Shown: positions 1 through 11,327, numbered from the stretch's first letter. The stretch: DNA of 64,000 nt from Bathynomus jamesi (GCA_023014485.1 JAJOZX010002358.1:408501-472500), one strand, 5' to 3'. Made by a program: numbers and translations. Notes: a model not told the origin generated them from the letters alone.

Positions 1-75
1 TGGGTCCCATTCGTCTGGCCTGAGCGCTGTGCCAATTTCTGGCCCTCATAACTGAATTATCATTATTATTAGGGT
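1..75 (+). repeat. SINE-B 3' tail fragment (cut by window edge)
   Basis: The first 75 bases match the tail of a tRNA-derived SINE seen again at 29965, 34885, 35075 and 37975. The shared part is the GTGCCAATTTCTGGCCCTC segment followed by an ATT-rich tail. The tRNA-like head would lie outside the window. Confidence 0.6.
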
Positions 76-375
76 ACACTAATTTGACGCAATTATTTTT
101 CCTTTTTCTGTTTGAAAAAGTTAAAGTAAATTATTAAAAGACAAATTAAACAACTTATATTAAATTAAAAATTTAAATTTCTAATTTTTTCTAAAGTTTC
201 TTTGTGGTTAACGAAGAAATTTAAATTATATTCTAATAATAATAATAATAATAATAATAATAAGTAGTTTTGGAAAATTATTGTTGCTAAAATTAGATTT
301 TAAGAGAAAATTTGTCTTTCAAAATGAGGATGAGAGCTATACAGATTTTATATTGATAGATCACATACTATCATA

Positions 376-555
376 GGGTAGCGCAAAAATTCAGGACACG
401 CAGGAACTATGCTTTTCAATGCAAAAAAAAAAATATATATATATATATATACACACCTTTTAACCTTTCAAATGTTCCGTGCGATTCCTCATTTCCTCAT
501 ATATTTGCAGTGAAAAAGCATAGTCCTTACGTGTTCTGACTTTTGCGCCACCCTG
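376..555. mobile_element. Mariner-type MITE
   Basis: Terminal inverted repeats of roughly 45 bp, beginning GGGTAGCGCAAAA on the left and ending TTTTGCGCCACCCTG on the right, enclose a (TA)n tract. TA dinucleotides flank both ends. The termini resemble those of the mariner at 4083-5253. No coding capacity remains. Confidence 0.8.
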
Positions 556-1045
556 TATATACGCAGATACAATATATATGCTCATAGCTTATATACTATA
601 TATCATAATACTGTTTATGGCCTTTAAAACTACCCTCGTAATCAGTGATAGAAATGGATACCACGTTTTTTACAGTATATCCACATTCGATGTTTAATAC
701 TATATTTAATTGCACGTCATCAGTAAAGCGGATAACTAATAGTTTTTCCCAAAATAATAATCACTAATCATTGCGCGAAATCTGCGCGCCAAAAACCAAA
801 AGAATTAAGTCGTTGCATGAACTACGCTAAAAAAAACAAAAAACAAAAAACAAAATAGGATCAAATTTCGTGATAATGATTTTTTTATTAAAAATATTTC
901 TTTATCCTTTATGGATTTTTCATATTTATTTTCATTCATTTTCATTTGATGATCACTCTCTGAAGTTTGAAAAATGGCTTGAAATGCTGTTTTCATTCAT
1001 TAGAAATTGAATTTGGTTATATATATATATATATATATATATAAT

Positions 1046-3767
1046 TTAGGATGTTTCATAAATGAGAACCACATTATATTTTTAATCCACATAGATGCCC
1101 GTGTTCGTTTTACATATTTATCACTCTTGGCCAAAAATGAGACTCCTTCGACAACAATAAGGGGTCCCGAGAAATCACGCCTTACGTCAGAGAGCACAGA
1201 CTCATCACTTCTTCATCATTTCCCCCTTCTGCTTCTTCGGAAAATCCTTCCTGTTCTTGAAAACTGCTTTCAGCAGGTACTGTTTGTCTTCTTCCTTCGT
1301 TGTTAGGGCAGTATTGAATTTCTCGATGAGAGCGATCCCCCGTTCAGCCGAGTCGTTCACCACAGCCAGGACGCGGACCCTAGTTAGGCCTGCTTGGTAG
1401 TGTGGGTCGCTTTCCCAAGACGAAGCGGGATTTTCGACGAAGGCGCCGTTGATCCCGAGTGCGGTGAAGAGATCCTTCGTCCTCGAGGTAATGAAATCCG
1501 AAATCTTCTTTCCTTTGAAGGAGCCGAGGACGGTCTTCCCCTCCAGACGCTTCAACGCTTTCCTCGATGCCGGCTTGGCGAGGTTCTCTCGCATCCTTTG
1601 TTTCTCTTCCTGAGGAACCCCTTGATCGAAGAATGCCAAGCCGACCAGCGTCTCGGAGAAGTACCAGAGGTGTCGTTTCATGGCCGCTTGCGCTTGCTTG
1701 GCGACGTCGACGATCACGGCATCTTCCTGCAGTATTTCGAGGTCCAGCAAGAATTCCAGATCCACACGTGGGGCCTGCTCTGCTCTCGTCGCACGACTCC
1801 AAGCCTTTGCGTAGGCCAGGGAGGCGAACAGGCAGATTTCTGTGACTCCTTTCAGCTCCCTCCCGGTCATCCTGAACTGGTCCTGAAGGAGGTCCAGCTT
1901 CAATCCGTAAATGGCTTTCGCCATCCACCGCGCATGGTGGTATGCTCCTGGCTTCCGCAGTGGCACATTGGCGACAGTCTCTTCCCCGAGAAAGAGGATA
2001 ACCAGTTGAAGAAGTTCTTGGTAGTCATCCCGCGGCTGACCAGAAGCCAGAGCTTCCCTCACGACAAGGACAGTTCGGTCCTTGAGACCCTGAAGAGGTC
2101 CAGCGATGCTGCAGCTATCTGAATCAATAGCAGTGGTGATAAGAGATCGGTCGATGAAACCCCACTGCTCTTGGAATCTTTTGAAGATCCCAGTCTCGGG
2201 CCCAGAGGTGGGGCCCATCGAAGACCGGAAGACTTGGGCCAGGACGATTTCGTACATATGGTGCCTGCATGCTAGGTAAAGAAGTTGCTTCCCGAGACCC
2301 TCCTCAATCTTGGCGCAGGCTCCCACGTGAATCCCGGTGTTCGATGCCGTTGTGTCGAATGATAACCCCTTGATTCGTTCGGACAGGTCGTGTTCCCGCA
2401 CAAGATCAATGCAGACGCGTGCCGTCTCCGCTCCCGTGCCAGCTGGAACTTTCGGAACTCCAAGCAGCTTCTCCTGGCCGTTCCCGGTGACCAGCACAGC
2501 AATCCGGTCCACAGATCCGTCACCTGTGATTTCAGGCAGCATTTTCCCGTCCCAGTGCAACACCAAGGGCTCCTCAGGACAGAATTCTCCCTCTTGATAC
2601 GCCTCTGCTGCTTGCTTCCGAAGCGACTGGCGAGCACGATACATTGTGGAAGAGGAGATGGATACCTCGTTCAAATCGTCCCCCAAGGATTGCGCGACGA
2701 CGGCGTAGGACATCGCTGCATCACGATAAGAAATGTTCATCCGGTCGTACGCGACAGCCACATCCTGAGTGATGAGGTTCCTCAACCGCTTCCTCGGAGA
2801 AGGACATGAAGCAGACGTGGAGGCTGCCAAGGAGGGATCATCTTCCGCAGATGGCGACGCTGAGGACGAGGAGCTGTCTTCAAGAGTAGCAGCTTCTGTA
2901 ACCGTCTTGGCCCGCTCGAATTCCCGGTGTCGTCTCTCCTCCTGCTGTTCCTCTCGACGCCTTTTCCTACTCTCCATTTGGGCCAGCTTCATGTCTGCCG
3001 ATCCCATACTGCTCTCTGTTGGGTCCTCCTGCTGACTCTTGTAGAAGAGCTTGTCTTCCTCGTTTGTCATCATAGAAAGGTCATTGGAATGACCAATATC
3101 GAGGATTTCGTTCTTGAGTTCCGCCTTGAAAAATGTCCTCCGCAACACGACAGCTCTCCTCGGATCTGTTCCTGCTTTTCACCAACTTGTCGTAACGCTG
3201 GAGCAGAGCTTCCATTTTCCCAAGGGCGCTGTCCCGCCTCATAGTAGGGATCCTTGCTCTTTTCCAGAACACCATCACAGCATCCAAACAGAGGTTCAGA
3301 CATTTTCTCCGTCCTAGGTTTTCCTGTTTTTGATGGAAGAAGCACTTTTGCAAGACTTGCAACTTCGTCAGCAGGCGGCTACCCAGGATCTCCTTATTCG
3401 GGTGTCCGATGAGCCAAACCTCTTTCTTGCTTCGAGTTGCCATGTTTATCTGCAATGAGGAAATATACGAATTAGAAAAGAGTACAAATACGCAACGGTA
3501 GACACAACGAGGACAAAACTCGACAACTGACATGAAGGACAAAGAGCAGTGCACCCTTCCGTCAGGAAGCAAGGCAGTCGACTAACACTAGAACAGCTGA
3601 AATTAGAAATACCTAAGCAATCTGAAGCGTCAAATCTCGGGACCTCTAAACGTGTTCTGATCTGGTTGAAACCCGTTCAGACGAGTTTCCTCGGCAAAAG
3701 GAACAGGGGCATCAATGTGGATTGAACTTCCTTCCACTTCATCCATCAACCACAGCCGTGAAACACC

Positions 3768-3771
<4 letters not shown>
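1046..3771 (-). mobile_element. 2.7 kb TIR DNA transposon of unassigned superfamily, inserted in (TA)n
   Basis: The left edge reads TTAGGATGTTTCA and the reverse complement of the right edge reads TTAGGGTGTTTCA. Further in, both ends share a diverged block containing AATCCACAT and GATGCCC, so the element has imperfect TIRs of some 70-80 bp. Both edges abut (TA)n tracts. The element carries one long GC-rich ORF on the - strand. I do not recognise the superfamily from the termini, and a target duplication cannot be read because the flanks are TA repeats. Confidence 0.7.
1202..3443 (-). pseudogene. Transposase-like protein, one frameshift, GC-rich
   Basis: A 647-codon frame (3148 to 1205, stop at 1202) is preceded by an overlapping frame starting with ATG at 3443 (MATRSKKEVWLIG). 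The two join only if one indel near 3080-3148 is assumed, so the copy looks recently broken. The N-terminal third is charged with Ser/Glu/Arg-rich low-complexity sequence. The central part has motifs that look like an RNase-H-fold transposase: LHWDGK, then SFDTTASNTG, then CRHHMYE and FKRFQEQW. I infer that the first two Asp are catalytic; the family is not named here. Codon GC is much higher than in the flanking DNA. A splice-acceptor-like TTGCAG lies just before the ATG, so a 5' UTR intron is possible. A host gene captured by the TIRs is the alternative. Confidence 0.65.

Positions 3772-3841
<70 letters not shown>
3772..3841. repeat. (TA)n microsatellite
   Basis: About 70 bp of uninterrupted TA dinucleotides lie between the 2.7 kb transposon and the palindromic element that follows. 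Confidence 0.98.
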
Positions 3842-3848
<7 letters not shown>

Positions 3849-4021
3849 GAATCACAAAATAACACGTGACCTTATTAATAAGCAAACAACCACAAGGAAA
3901 AGGAAACACAAAGTCCGAGCGCTTTCGTGATATATTCACATTATCAAGGAGGAACAGAAAATAGGTGAATATATCACGAAAGCGCTCGGACTTTGTGTTT
4001 CCTTTTCCTTGTGGTTGTTTG

Positions 4022-4024
<3 letters not shown>
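3842..4024. mobile_element. Palindromic element resembling Penelope-like (PLE) terminal repeats, copy 1
   Basis: Two arms of about 60 bp (3882-3940 and 3965-4025) are exact or nearly exact reverse complements around a 24-bp loop. A one-sided extension (3843-3881) is found inverted at 45814-45850 next to the second copy. Each arm contains TTGATAATGTGA, then TCACGAAAGCG, which resembles a degenerate hammerhead core (CUGANGA, stem II, GAAA) as known from PLE terminal repeats. The hammerhead and PLE assignment is inference. No reverse transcriptase is present. Confidence 0.5.

Positions 4025-4074
<50 letters not shown>
4025..4074. repeat. (TA)n microsatellite
   Basis: TA dinucleotide tract separating the palindromic element from the mariner to its right. 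Confidence 0.97.
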
Positions 4075-4078
<4 letters not shown>

Positions 4079-4082
4079 GGAC

Positions 4083-5253
4083 AGGGTGGCGCAAAAGTCA
4101 GGAACCATAGGTACATTTTATTAAATTACAATAAATGTTCGAATTGGTGGCCTTCCACTTGGAGACACTTTCTGACGCGTTGAATGCATGATGTTTGAAC
4201 ATTCCTTAACACATTGGTACTGATTTTGGCACACTCAGATGTGATTTTATCCTTTAGAGAACGTATGGTTCTGGGTCGATCAGCATAGACTACCAACTTG
4301 AGATGGCCCCGCAAGAAAAAGTCAAGAAGCGTGAGGTCTGGAGACCTAGGTGGCCATTCGACGGACCCTCGCCGTCCGATCCACTTGCTTGGGAATGTTT
4401 CATCTAAAGAGCTCCGGACGATGGTTGCGAAATGTGGTGGTTCACCATCCTGCTGAAACCACATCTCCGCCCGTTCTGCCAATGAAATGTCGTCCAGTAT
4501 GGGCATTAGAAATGTTTGCAGCATATGCAGATATGTTTCACCTGTTACATTGCTGTCGAAAAAGTACGGACCAATTAACTGATCCCCCAGGAACGCAGCC
4601 CACACCATAATTCATGGATCGAATTGCCCATGTCCTTCCTCCATCCAGTGGGGGTTCTCATTGGCCCAATAGCGTGCATTATGCCTATTGACACGACCGC
4701 TGAAGTGAAATATCGCTTCATCGCTGAACATGATCCTTCGTTGTAGCTGTCGATGTTGTAGAAACCACTGGCAGAACTCTACACGACGGTCTGTGTCGTC
4801 ACCGTGCAGTTCCTGAACGAATTGGACTTTGTAGGGGTGGAAACGATTTGTTGTAAGAATTCGTTGAATGGATCTTCTGGAGACACCCGTTTCCTGGGAT
4901 AACTTTCTTAAGGACTTACGTGGGCTGTTTTCGGGGTGATTGAGTACCGTTAGTGATGTTGCTGCATCGGTTGAACTTTTTGGCCGGCCACTACGCAGCC
5001 GATCATGAACACGTCCCGTTTCTTTGAAGCGAGTGAACAGTTTTCCAACTGATGCCTGAACAACTGGCGGCCTCTCAGGGTGTTTGTCATTAAAAGCAGT
5101 AGCAACTGATCGGTGTGTGTTACCACGCCTTGCACAAATTAAAACTATCTCCACCCGTTCATCTATTCAACAACAAATCTGAAAAGAACAAAACACATAT
5201 TAAAACACAAATTATTAAAATCTGCCTATGGTTCCTGACTTTTGCGCCACCCT
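4083..5253 (-). mobile_element. Tc1/mariner-superfamily transposon, nearly full length
   Basis: TIRs start GGGTGGCGCAAAAGTCAGG on the left and end with the reverse complement at 5253. TA flanks both sides. The length of about 1.17 kb and the single - strand transposase frame fit a mariner-like element. It sits in a (TA)n tract. Confidence 0.93.
4126..5154 (-). pseudogene. Mariner-like transposase interrupted by one in-frame TGA
   Basis: The protein would cut and paste its own element at TA sites. Translation from 5154 gives an N-terminal helix-turn-helix region (VASVGKLFTRFKETG-like stretch, SGRPKSS linker). The catalytic Asp motifs follow: MFSDEAIFHF, then WFQQDGEPPHF, then RSPDLTLLDFF, with 36 residues between the second and third Asp. 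A single TGA at about 4609-4611 splits an otherwise open frame of about 340 codons (…GQFDP stop IMVWAAF…). The reading frame is preserved across the stop, so this copy died recently or is only one substitution from open. Confidence 0.92.
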
Positions 5254-5444
5254 ATATATTAAAAGTATGACTATGATTGATACAAGTAAATTTGTGTTGC
5301 CTTAGGGAGCAAACACAAACTTCCGATGCATCTTGCTCCTGGAGAATCATGCACCAGGATTGATAATAACTGTGGGTGTCTGCAACACAAACTAACGAAA
5401 ATGGCAGTAAATTTAATACGGATATGGTGTTCTTTTGACTAGAC

Positions 5445-5646
5445 CAGTGCTGTCCAACTTCTATAAAGCGCGGCCAAGATGTTGCCTATAATCATACACT
5501 GTTGGTTAATACGACTTAGGAACCCGCTGAATGTTGTTCTCCCTACTAGAAATGACAAAATAGGGAAGAAAATTCAGAAATTAATTTGGCAAAATTCCAT
5601 TCAGCGGCCCGCATGCGGCCCGCGGGCCGCAAGTTGGACAGCGCTG
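5445..5646. mobile_element. hAT MITE with 8-bp target duplication
   Basis: TIRs CAGTGCTGTCCAACTT and AAGTTGGACAGCGCTG bound a 202-bp non-coding element. The 8-bp flank GACTAGAC is present at 5437-5444 and 5647-5654. The inner right arm carries CGGCCCGC repeats. An 8-bp duplication and CAG…CTG ends are typical of hAT elements. Confidence 0.95.
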
Positions 5647-5654
5647 GACTAGAC

Positions 5655-5889
5655 TAACATAGAGCATTGTTGCTTTCAATGCTCATAAACCACGTACGAA
5701 AATTTCGTCAGTACTTTGACGACCCCCCAACCCCACGTTATTTGCTTGGCAATGCTGCTGCGAGCTGCTCGTACCCTGAAATGGGCGTATGGGTGGGATG
5801 ATGCTCTATGTGAAAAGATGTTTAACTCTTCATATTTCCACTTAAGCTATGAATGCACCGATTAATAAAATATACTGTATATATATGTG

Positions 5890-5926
<37 letters not shown>

Positions 5927-6488
5927 TGAACAAAATAAGTTTCATTTTGCAACTATAAACATTAAACGATCCCTTAAAAATATCCTATATAGTAGAACAC
6001 GAGCAAAACCCTTTATTTCCTCGAAAGGAGAAAGAATCAACCAACCAAATTGTCGCCGACGAAAGTTTTATAAAATGGCCAAAAATGCGATAAAATATAA
6101 ATAAAGTGTTTTATTTTTATGTTAAAACCAAAGTGACATTTATAATTTGGCAACAAAGATTATTTCTCTGTTTGTTTATCAAGTTTTATAAGTTAATGAA
6201 ACTTAGTTAAGCCTAACCTAATCTTTATAAATTAGTTCAGGTTAGGTTAAGTTAGGTTAAGTTAAATTATATTTGGATGGGTTGATTCTTTCGACTGTTT
6301 AGTTATCTGGTCCATTTTATTTTGAAAATTTGAATCTTGTTCTTGTATAGCATTTTGGGCCAATTAAAATGTTAATATTCTTTTTTAACATGTTCCAAAG
6401 CCGAGTAAATAATTCATTGAGAAATGTAAATAATTTGTAAGTGCGTTTTAGGAGTTGTTTAACATCCCTTGTAACGGTAAAGTTCATG
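5655..6488. other. Intergenic or intronic stretch without recognised gene
   Basis: AT-rich DNA with a (TA)n/(TG)n tract at about 5880-5925 and several GGTTAGGTTAAG runs near 6236-6262. No convincing exon was found, including for the missing first troponin C exon. Confidence 0.6.
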
Positions 6489-6640
6489 TGACGGAGGTGA
6501 CCTACTACGGCTTTACGTGGGATTCGAATCACGGATCGCTGCATTATCTGGACGCGGAGAACGGTTCTCCACCTAACTATAATCCATACCCAATGTCCCC
6601 TAACTTTGTTGATCGACTGGTAGCGGTGTTGCGATAATGG
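6489..6640 (-). repeat. SINE-C (tRNA-derived), degraded copy
   Basis: On the - strand a B-box-like GATTCGAATCCCACG is followed by GTAAAGCCGTAG. This matches better-preserved copies at 32756-32960 (-) and 36850-37025 (+). The A box is unclear. The copy lies just upstream of the troponin C exon at 6755. Confidence 0.6.
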
Positions 6641-6754
6641 CCATACGAGTACATGAAGGAAATGCAGTACAAAAACAAGCATTTACGAGTAATTAGCCTA
6701 AGTTAAAAATTTATTACGTCATCAGACTGTTTAACATTGCATTTTGTCTTCCAG

Positions 6755-6898
6755 GTCTGCGCAAGGCGTTCGACTCCTTCGATATCCACAAGAAGGGAGC
6801 CATCAGCGTAGAAACTGTCTCCACCATCCTGCGTATGATGGGTATCAAGATCACTGACGCCTCACTTCAGTCTATCATCGCTGACATCGACGAAGACG
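6755..6898 (+). CDS. TnC: Troponin C exon: EF-hand I and start of II
   Basis: Acceptor TTGTCTTCCAG precedes the exon and donor GTTAGT follows. The exon encodes [14 protein letters not shown] to IADIDEDG. It enters and leaves in phase 1, and the glycine of loop II is split across the intron. Confidence 0.95.
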
Positions 6899-9800
6899 GT
6901 TAGTATTCCCAGGAGGATTTTATTTTTAGCTATTTCATTCATCTCATAACAAAGTAATTAATTGTGCGTGTTTGCACATGCGGTGTGTATATACGAATTC
7001 ACTTATCTTTAAATATTCCATTTATTCAATTTTTTACTGGCTGTTACTCCATACTTTTTAAACATGACATACATACCTGACAAAGTTAAAGTCCTCTTTG
7101 CTGAAGTGCAGTGATATAGTATACATCACCAAAAATTATCCAATGAGTTTGTATAAGACTTTTAAAGATCACACTGTACATAAATGGCTGCACAATTCCC
7201 AAACGAAAAATCTACAACTATAAGTTATGCGTCATTCGTAAGATTCAAGAGTTTTCTCTGAAAGAAAGCGAGGAGTCCACCTCCGTTCCTTTAATGAGGA
7301 AGAAGCCTTAAATGACTTAATCTTATGCAAAGTGACTTTCAAGAACTTTATTCATCATAATTACCTTTCCTTTGATATGAGGATGCACGAATTTTTCAAA
7401 GTATTTTAGACTCAATTCCTGCATGCAGCGTTTAAATTTCTTTAAAGAAGAACTGGCAAAGATAAAAAATAAAGCTATAAATAGTTTAATTCTGATAAAT
7501 TAGAAAGTTGAGCATTTAAAGTAAAAACTTACGGATTTTTTCCGTTTCATGTACTGTTTCTGATTTGTTGAAAATAAGATATTTAATGTAGATTTGTACG
7601 CTGATTTCAAAATTGTAAGTCTTCTATTGGAGAAATGAGCGGTTCAAAAGTTATGTTTGTTATTGTAATTTTGTATTAGGTCAAAAACTATAACAATACA
7701 ACGGAAAAGTAATACAAGAGTTATTGTATTCTTTAGTAATATTGGCTTATGTCACTAAGCATTTGTGTGAATAGATTTCGACCGTTATTTTTCTGTCCGG
7801 TTAAGTTAATTGAATGCCCGGTTAGGTCAACTAAATACCCGGTTAGGTTAACTGAATGCCCGATTAGGTCAACTGTACGCCCTTCATGATTGGTTAGGTT
7901 AAGTCGTGATATTTTCGTTAGTTTTAACGAAAATATCACAACTTAACCTAACCAATCGTCAATGGCATACAGTTGACCTAACCGGGTATTCAATTAATCT
8001 AACGTAATCTAACTTTTGAACCGCTTATTTCCCAAAAAACGACTTACATTTTTAAATCAGCGTAAAAATCTACATTAAATATCTTATTTTCAACAAAATC
8101 GGAAACAGTACATGAAACGGAAAAGATCCAAACTTACATTACACACGTATAATATAAATTTTTGATTCGATTAAAATGAAAGATATTTTATACTTTTTCA
8201 AAGAAGAAATGGTAGCGCTATATACGTAAAATTCTGATATTTTGTAAGTTGTATTAATTAATATTTGTACTCCTATTAAACTACAAGTTGTTTACAGGTT
8301 CTGGAATGTTGGAATTCGAAGAGTTTTGCGATTTGTCAGCAAAGTTCTTGGTTGAGGAAGACGAGGAATCGTTGAAGGCAGAACTGAAGGAAGCTTTCCG
8401 TATTTACGATAAGGAAGGTGAGATTCTCTGCAATAATTTAGTTCTCTCCTTGGTCAGTAATTGTTATATGGAGAAGGTTAAAGTAAAGAAAGGTACAGTG
8501 TCACTCCTAGTCACTCCTAGTCCACGATTCAAAGCCTAGACTTTTTTTTATTACGACTGAATTAAGGGTTCATGAACAAACAAAAAACAAAAATAGGGAC
8601 AGTGTTTGTCAAATATTTCAATTCATTATTATTAAATAAGTGTCGGTACTCATAAACAAGGCGATTTCAAGATACTGAGCTTTTATGGGATCAAGTAAAG
8701 ATAATCCCTCCCAGGTCACACTAGTAAAGCAAATCCCTCCCAAAAATGACCAAGTAAAGATAATCCCTCCCAGAAAGTAAAGTAAAGTGAAGCAGTCTGA
8801 CATAAGGATAAAAATTAAGAGAATCTTTTTTTAAAAAATGATTTATTTGAAAACAAAATTTATTAAAATTCATTTATTACAATGGATCAAGTAAAGATAA
8901 GCACCCCCAACCTTTTTTAGTTAGCTTTATAAGGCTAACTAACGAAAATATCACGACTTAACCTAACCAATCGTTAGGTCAACTGTACGCCCTTGACGAG
9001 TGGTTAGGTTAGGTCGTGATATTTTCGTTAGTTAGCCTTATAAAGCTAACTAAAAAAGGTTGGGGGTGCTTAACTTTACTTGATCCAAAGACTTTAATTA
9101 AAGCGGTATTGCGGTATTGCGGTAAAGCGGTATTACCAACTTTACCAAGTAAAGATGATCCCTCCCAAAAAATGATCAAGTAAAGATAGTCCCTCCTTTT
9201 TCTGTTGGGAGGGATTATCTTTACTTGATCCCTTTTATGCTCACAGAGCAAGATGCTAATAACGACAAATGTTTTTTTTTTTTTTATTAAATGTTAAATA
9301 TAATGATGACAGAGTATGTCAAATTGTCAGAAAAAAATTCTAGGTTCACGCAATATTGGGCCTACTGTAAATTAAGACACCAGTTCGATACCGTTGAAGA
9401 ATTTCTTGAATTTTAGTAAATTAATTTCTACTCCGTTTATTGCTATACTAATTCTCTTGTGCTTAACTCAGGAAACGGTTACATTACCACAAGCGTTTTG
9501 AAGGAAATTCTTAGGGAACTCGACAGCAAGCTCACAGAGGCTGATCTCGACGGAATCATTGAGGAAGTTGATGAAGACGGTTCAGGAACACTCGACTTTG
9601 ATGGTCAGTAACCCGAAACAGTTTTGCTTAAATTAAGTATAGTTTCGGGAAAAAAAAGTCACCTAGAAATATAAAGTTTATAAAAAGCATAAAAGATTAC
9701 TTATTGGTTATATCCTTTTGGGGGGGGGGGGGGAATTTTATCCTTTCAGGTCACAGTAATAAATTTCAAGGAAAAAAAGTCTTCATTCATCAGTAAAGTT

Positions 9801-10434
9801 TTATATTTTTTAGAAATTTTACGTTTTCATAAGAGAAGTTTTTCCAAAACTATACAATCGGTTGAAAAGGGTCCTGTCATGTAACTCCATGTTTCTTTAT
9901 CCAAATATTTATCGGTAAGAAACATGGACTTTCAAAACAAGACTTTTTGAATCGAATGTTCAAAAGTAATTAAAATTAAAATTTCTCTGTTACATTTAAC
10001 TTCAAAGTTAAAATTTTATTTAAAAATATAATAATATAAAATTTCAAAACTCAAATTACCTTTATTGTATAGGAATGATTAAAAGAAAATTAATTAACTA
10101 AATAATAATTAATTACTTTTTTATGGAATATTTTAAATGTTGACATTCACGAGGAATTAGACATAATGATACCTATATATTTTTTGAGATGAAGCAGTAA
10201 AAACAAATTATAATGCAGAAGCGCACAAATCGTTAATTACCCCCCCCCCCCCCCCCCCCCATCAAAATCCTTCCCTTCTTTTGAATTGCAATTATTTTCG
10301 CATGAATGTTTGGAAAAGGAAAAGTCTTTTTTAATTGCTTGTATGTATGCATAAGCGTCTAATGAACTGCCTGATCACAGTGATCAATCCCGAACTAAAA
10401 TGAGTGAGGATTTATGCATATTATTTATCATCAT

Positions 10435-10473
<39 letters not shown>

Positions 10474-10559
10474 GTGCAGTAATAATTGTATTTGTAATAC
10501 TTTCTGACGAATTTGCCTTTTTTTTTGTTCCAGAATTTTTGGCGATGATGAATGGTTAG
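6755..10559 (+). CDS. TnC: Troponin C, last four coding exons (5' exon not found)
   Basis: Calcium-binding subunit of the thin-filament troponin complex; it relieves troponin I inhibition in striated muscle. Exons 6755-6898, 8298-8417, 9472-9603 and 10534-10559 join with phase-1 introns throughout and give 140 residues ending in [10 protein letters not shown] and TAG. About ten N-terminal residues are missing, in an exon upstream. There are four EF-hands. Loop I ([12 protein letters not shown]) lacks key acidic ligands; loop II ([12 protein letters not shown]) is canonical; loop III ([12 protein letters not shown]) lacks the position-12 Glu; loop IV ([12 protein letters not shown]) is canonical. 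Active sites II and IV only is the known arthropod pattern. All splice sites are GT-AG. Codon choice and the open frame show no damage. Confidence 0.96.
7526..8145. mobile_element. Foldback element in troponin C intron
   Basis: Outer arms of about 125 bp (7531-7655 and 8005-8135) are reverse complements, for example TTTCATGTACTG against CAGTACATGAAA. An inner palindrome centred near 7920 (about 7890-7955) contains the GTGATATTTTCGTTAG core and AACCTAACC motifs shared with the other foldback copies. Here the core is turned inside out: CGTTAG sits at the centre rather than at the outer edges. No coding sequence. Exact ends are uncertain. Confidence 0.75.
8298..8417 (+). CDS. TnC: Troponin C exon: EF-hand II to III
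   Basis: Acceptor TTTACAG, donor GTGAGA. The exon encodes [16 protein letters not shown] to FRIYDKE. The frame runs on past the donor for about 100 bases, but the family alignment and donor place the end at 8417. Confidence 0.95.
8687..9232. mobile_element. Foldback/MITE element with iterated words and 6-bp target duplication
   Basis: Ends are 26-27 bp inverted repeats (GGGATCAAGTAAAG… and its complement). TTTTAT flanks both sides at 8681-8686 and 9233-9238. The word AGTAAAGATAATCCCTCCCA occurs with small variation three times on the left and three on the right, the last inverted. Inside, 8884-9088 is a second hairpin with arms starting GGATCAAGTAAAG and the shared core (GTTAGCTTTATAAGGCTAAC, CGAAAATATCACG, AACCTAACC). 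The element lies in the intron between troponin C exons 8298-8417 and 9472-9603. Confidence 0.85.
9472..9603 (+). CDS. TnC: Troponin C exon: EF-hand III end and IV
   Basis: Acceptor TTAACTCAG, donor GTCAGT. The exon encodes [16 protein letters not shown] to [12 protein letters not shown] and is phase 1 at both ends. Confidence 0.95.
9719..9734. repeat. Poly-G run in intron
   Basis: Uninterrupted G run on the + strand within the last troponin C intron. A matching poly-C run lies about 500 bp downstream. Exact length may be unreliable in any assembly. Confidence 0.8.
10241..10260. repeat. Poly-C run in intron
   Basis: About 20 consecutive C on the + strand in the last troponin C intron. Length is likely to vary or be miscalled. 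Confidence 0.85.
10534..10559 (+). CDS. TnC: Troponin C terminal exon
   Basis: A polypyrimidine tract and TTCCAG precede the exon. It encodes the last eight residues (split E, then FLAMMNG) and the TAG stop at 10557-10559. The 3' UTR follows. Confidence 0.95.
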
Positions 10560-10902
10560 GCATCCGCCATTTTGAAATTCTTCCACGTCCTCCTCTTACG
10601 TCATTCCCTCGTATAAATTTTGTACTCCTCCGCCGAAAACACAAGCTCTATTCTCTTATTAAAACTCTTTTCACATCATACGCAGAGTTAAGTAAAAGTC
10701 AACAAACATCTTCTAAAAAGGAATCTTAATTTTACTAGAGGTCTTCTATAAAAAAAACAAAACACAAAAAAACATAATTTTCGCGGCCCGGCGAGAAAAA
10801 AAAAGTCGAAAAGTAGTTCCTGTTTCTTGTATTTCATCATTCTTCATTATAATATACAGCCATTACTGTATTAAACTTTATTTTTTAGATAAATTTTTTA
10901 AA

Positions 10903-10908
10903 AATAAA
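10903..10908 (+). promoter_or_regulatory. Candidate polyadenylation signal of troponin C
   Basis: AATAAA lies 344 bp after the stop codon in AT-rich DNA. It is a plausible 3' end signal, but other near-consensus sites exist in the same region. Confidence 0.4.
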
Positions 10909-10925
10909 ATATTATTTATTTAAAT

Positions 10926-11274
10926 ATAAGAAAAACACCTTAATATAGATTATAAAAATGCTCATAAAACTATAAAGGCTATTTACATATAGTCGGTGAA
11001 GTATATTAAAATATCTATATATTTGTATATGTACATTTAGATATTCATATAGTAAGTTCTCATATACGTATATATACATATATATATATACATATATATA
11101 CACACACACATATATATATATATTATATATAAATAAATATATTTTGTCATTTCTTAATAATACGTAAGTGCAATTAACATTTCTTCAAAAAAGATTACAT
11201 CAAACATCTGTTTCCTTCTAAGTTGCTGGATAAATAACAAAATAAATGACTACAGTGCGTAAACTTTCCTTTCC

Positions 11275-11327
<53 letters not shown>

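Noticed and set aside
1380..2810. Several open frames of 80-240 codons on both strands
   Set aside because: Shadows of the GC-rich transposase-like ORF at 1202-3443. Their sequence has no family features.
3772..4074. Open frames made of Tyr-Ile repeats
   Set aside because: Translation of (TA)n microsatellite; the same holds near 1020, 14040, 18380 and 40200.
5880..6104. 83-codon frame after (TA)n/(TG)n
   Set aside because: It starts in a microsatellite and has no recognisable feature. It is not the missing troponin C exon because it contains no suitable N-terminal sequence or phase-1 donor.
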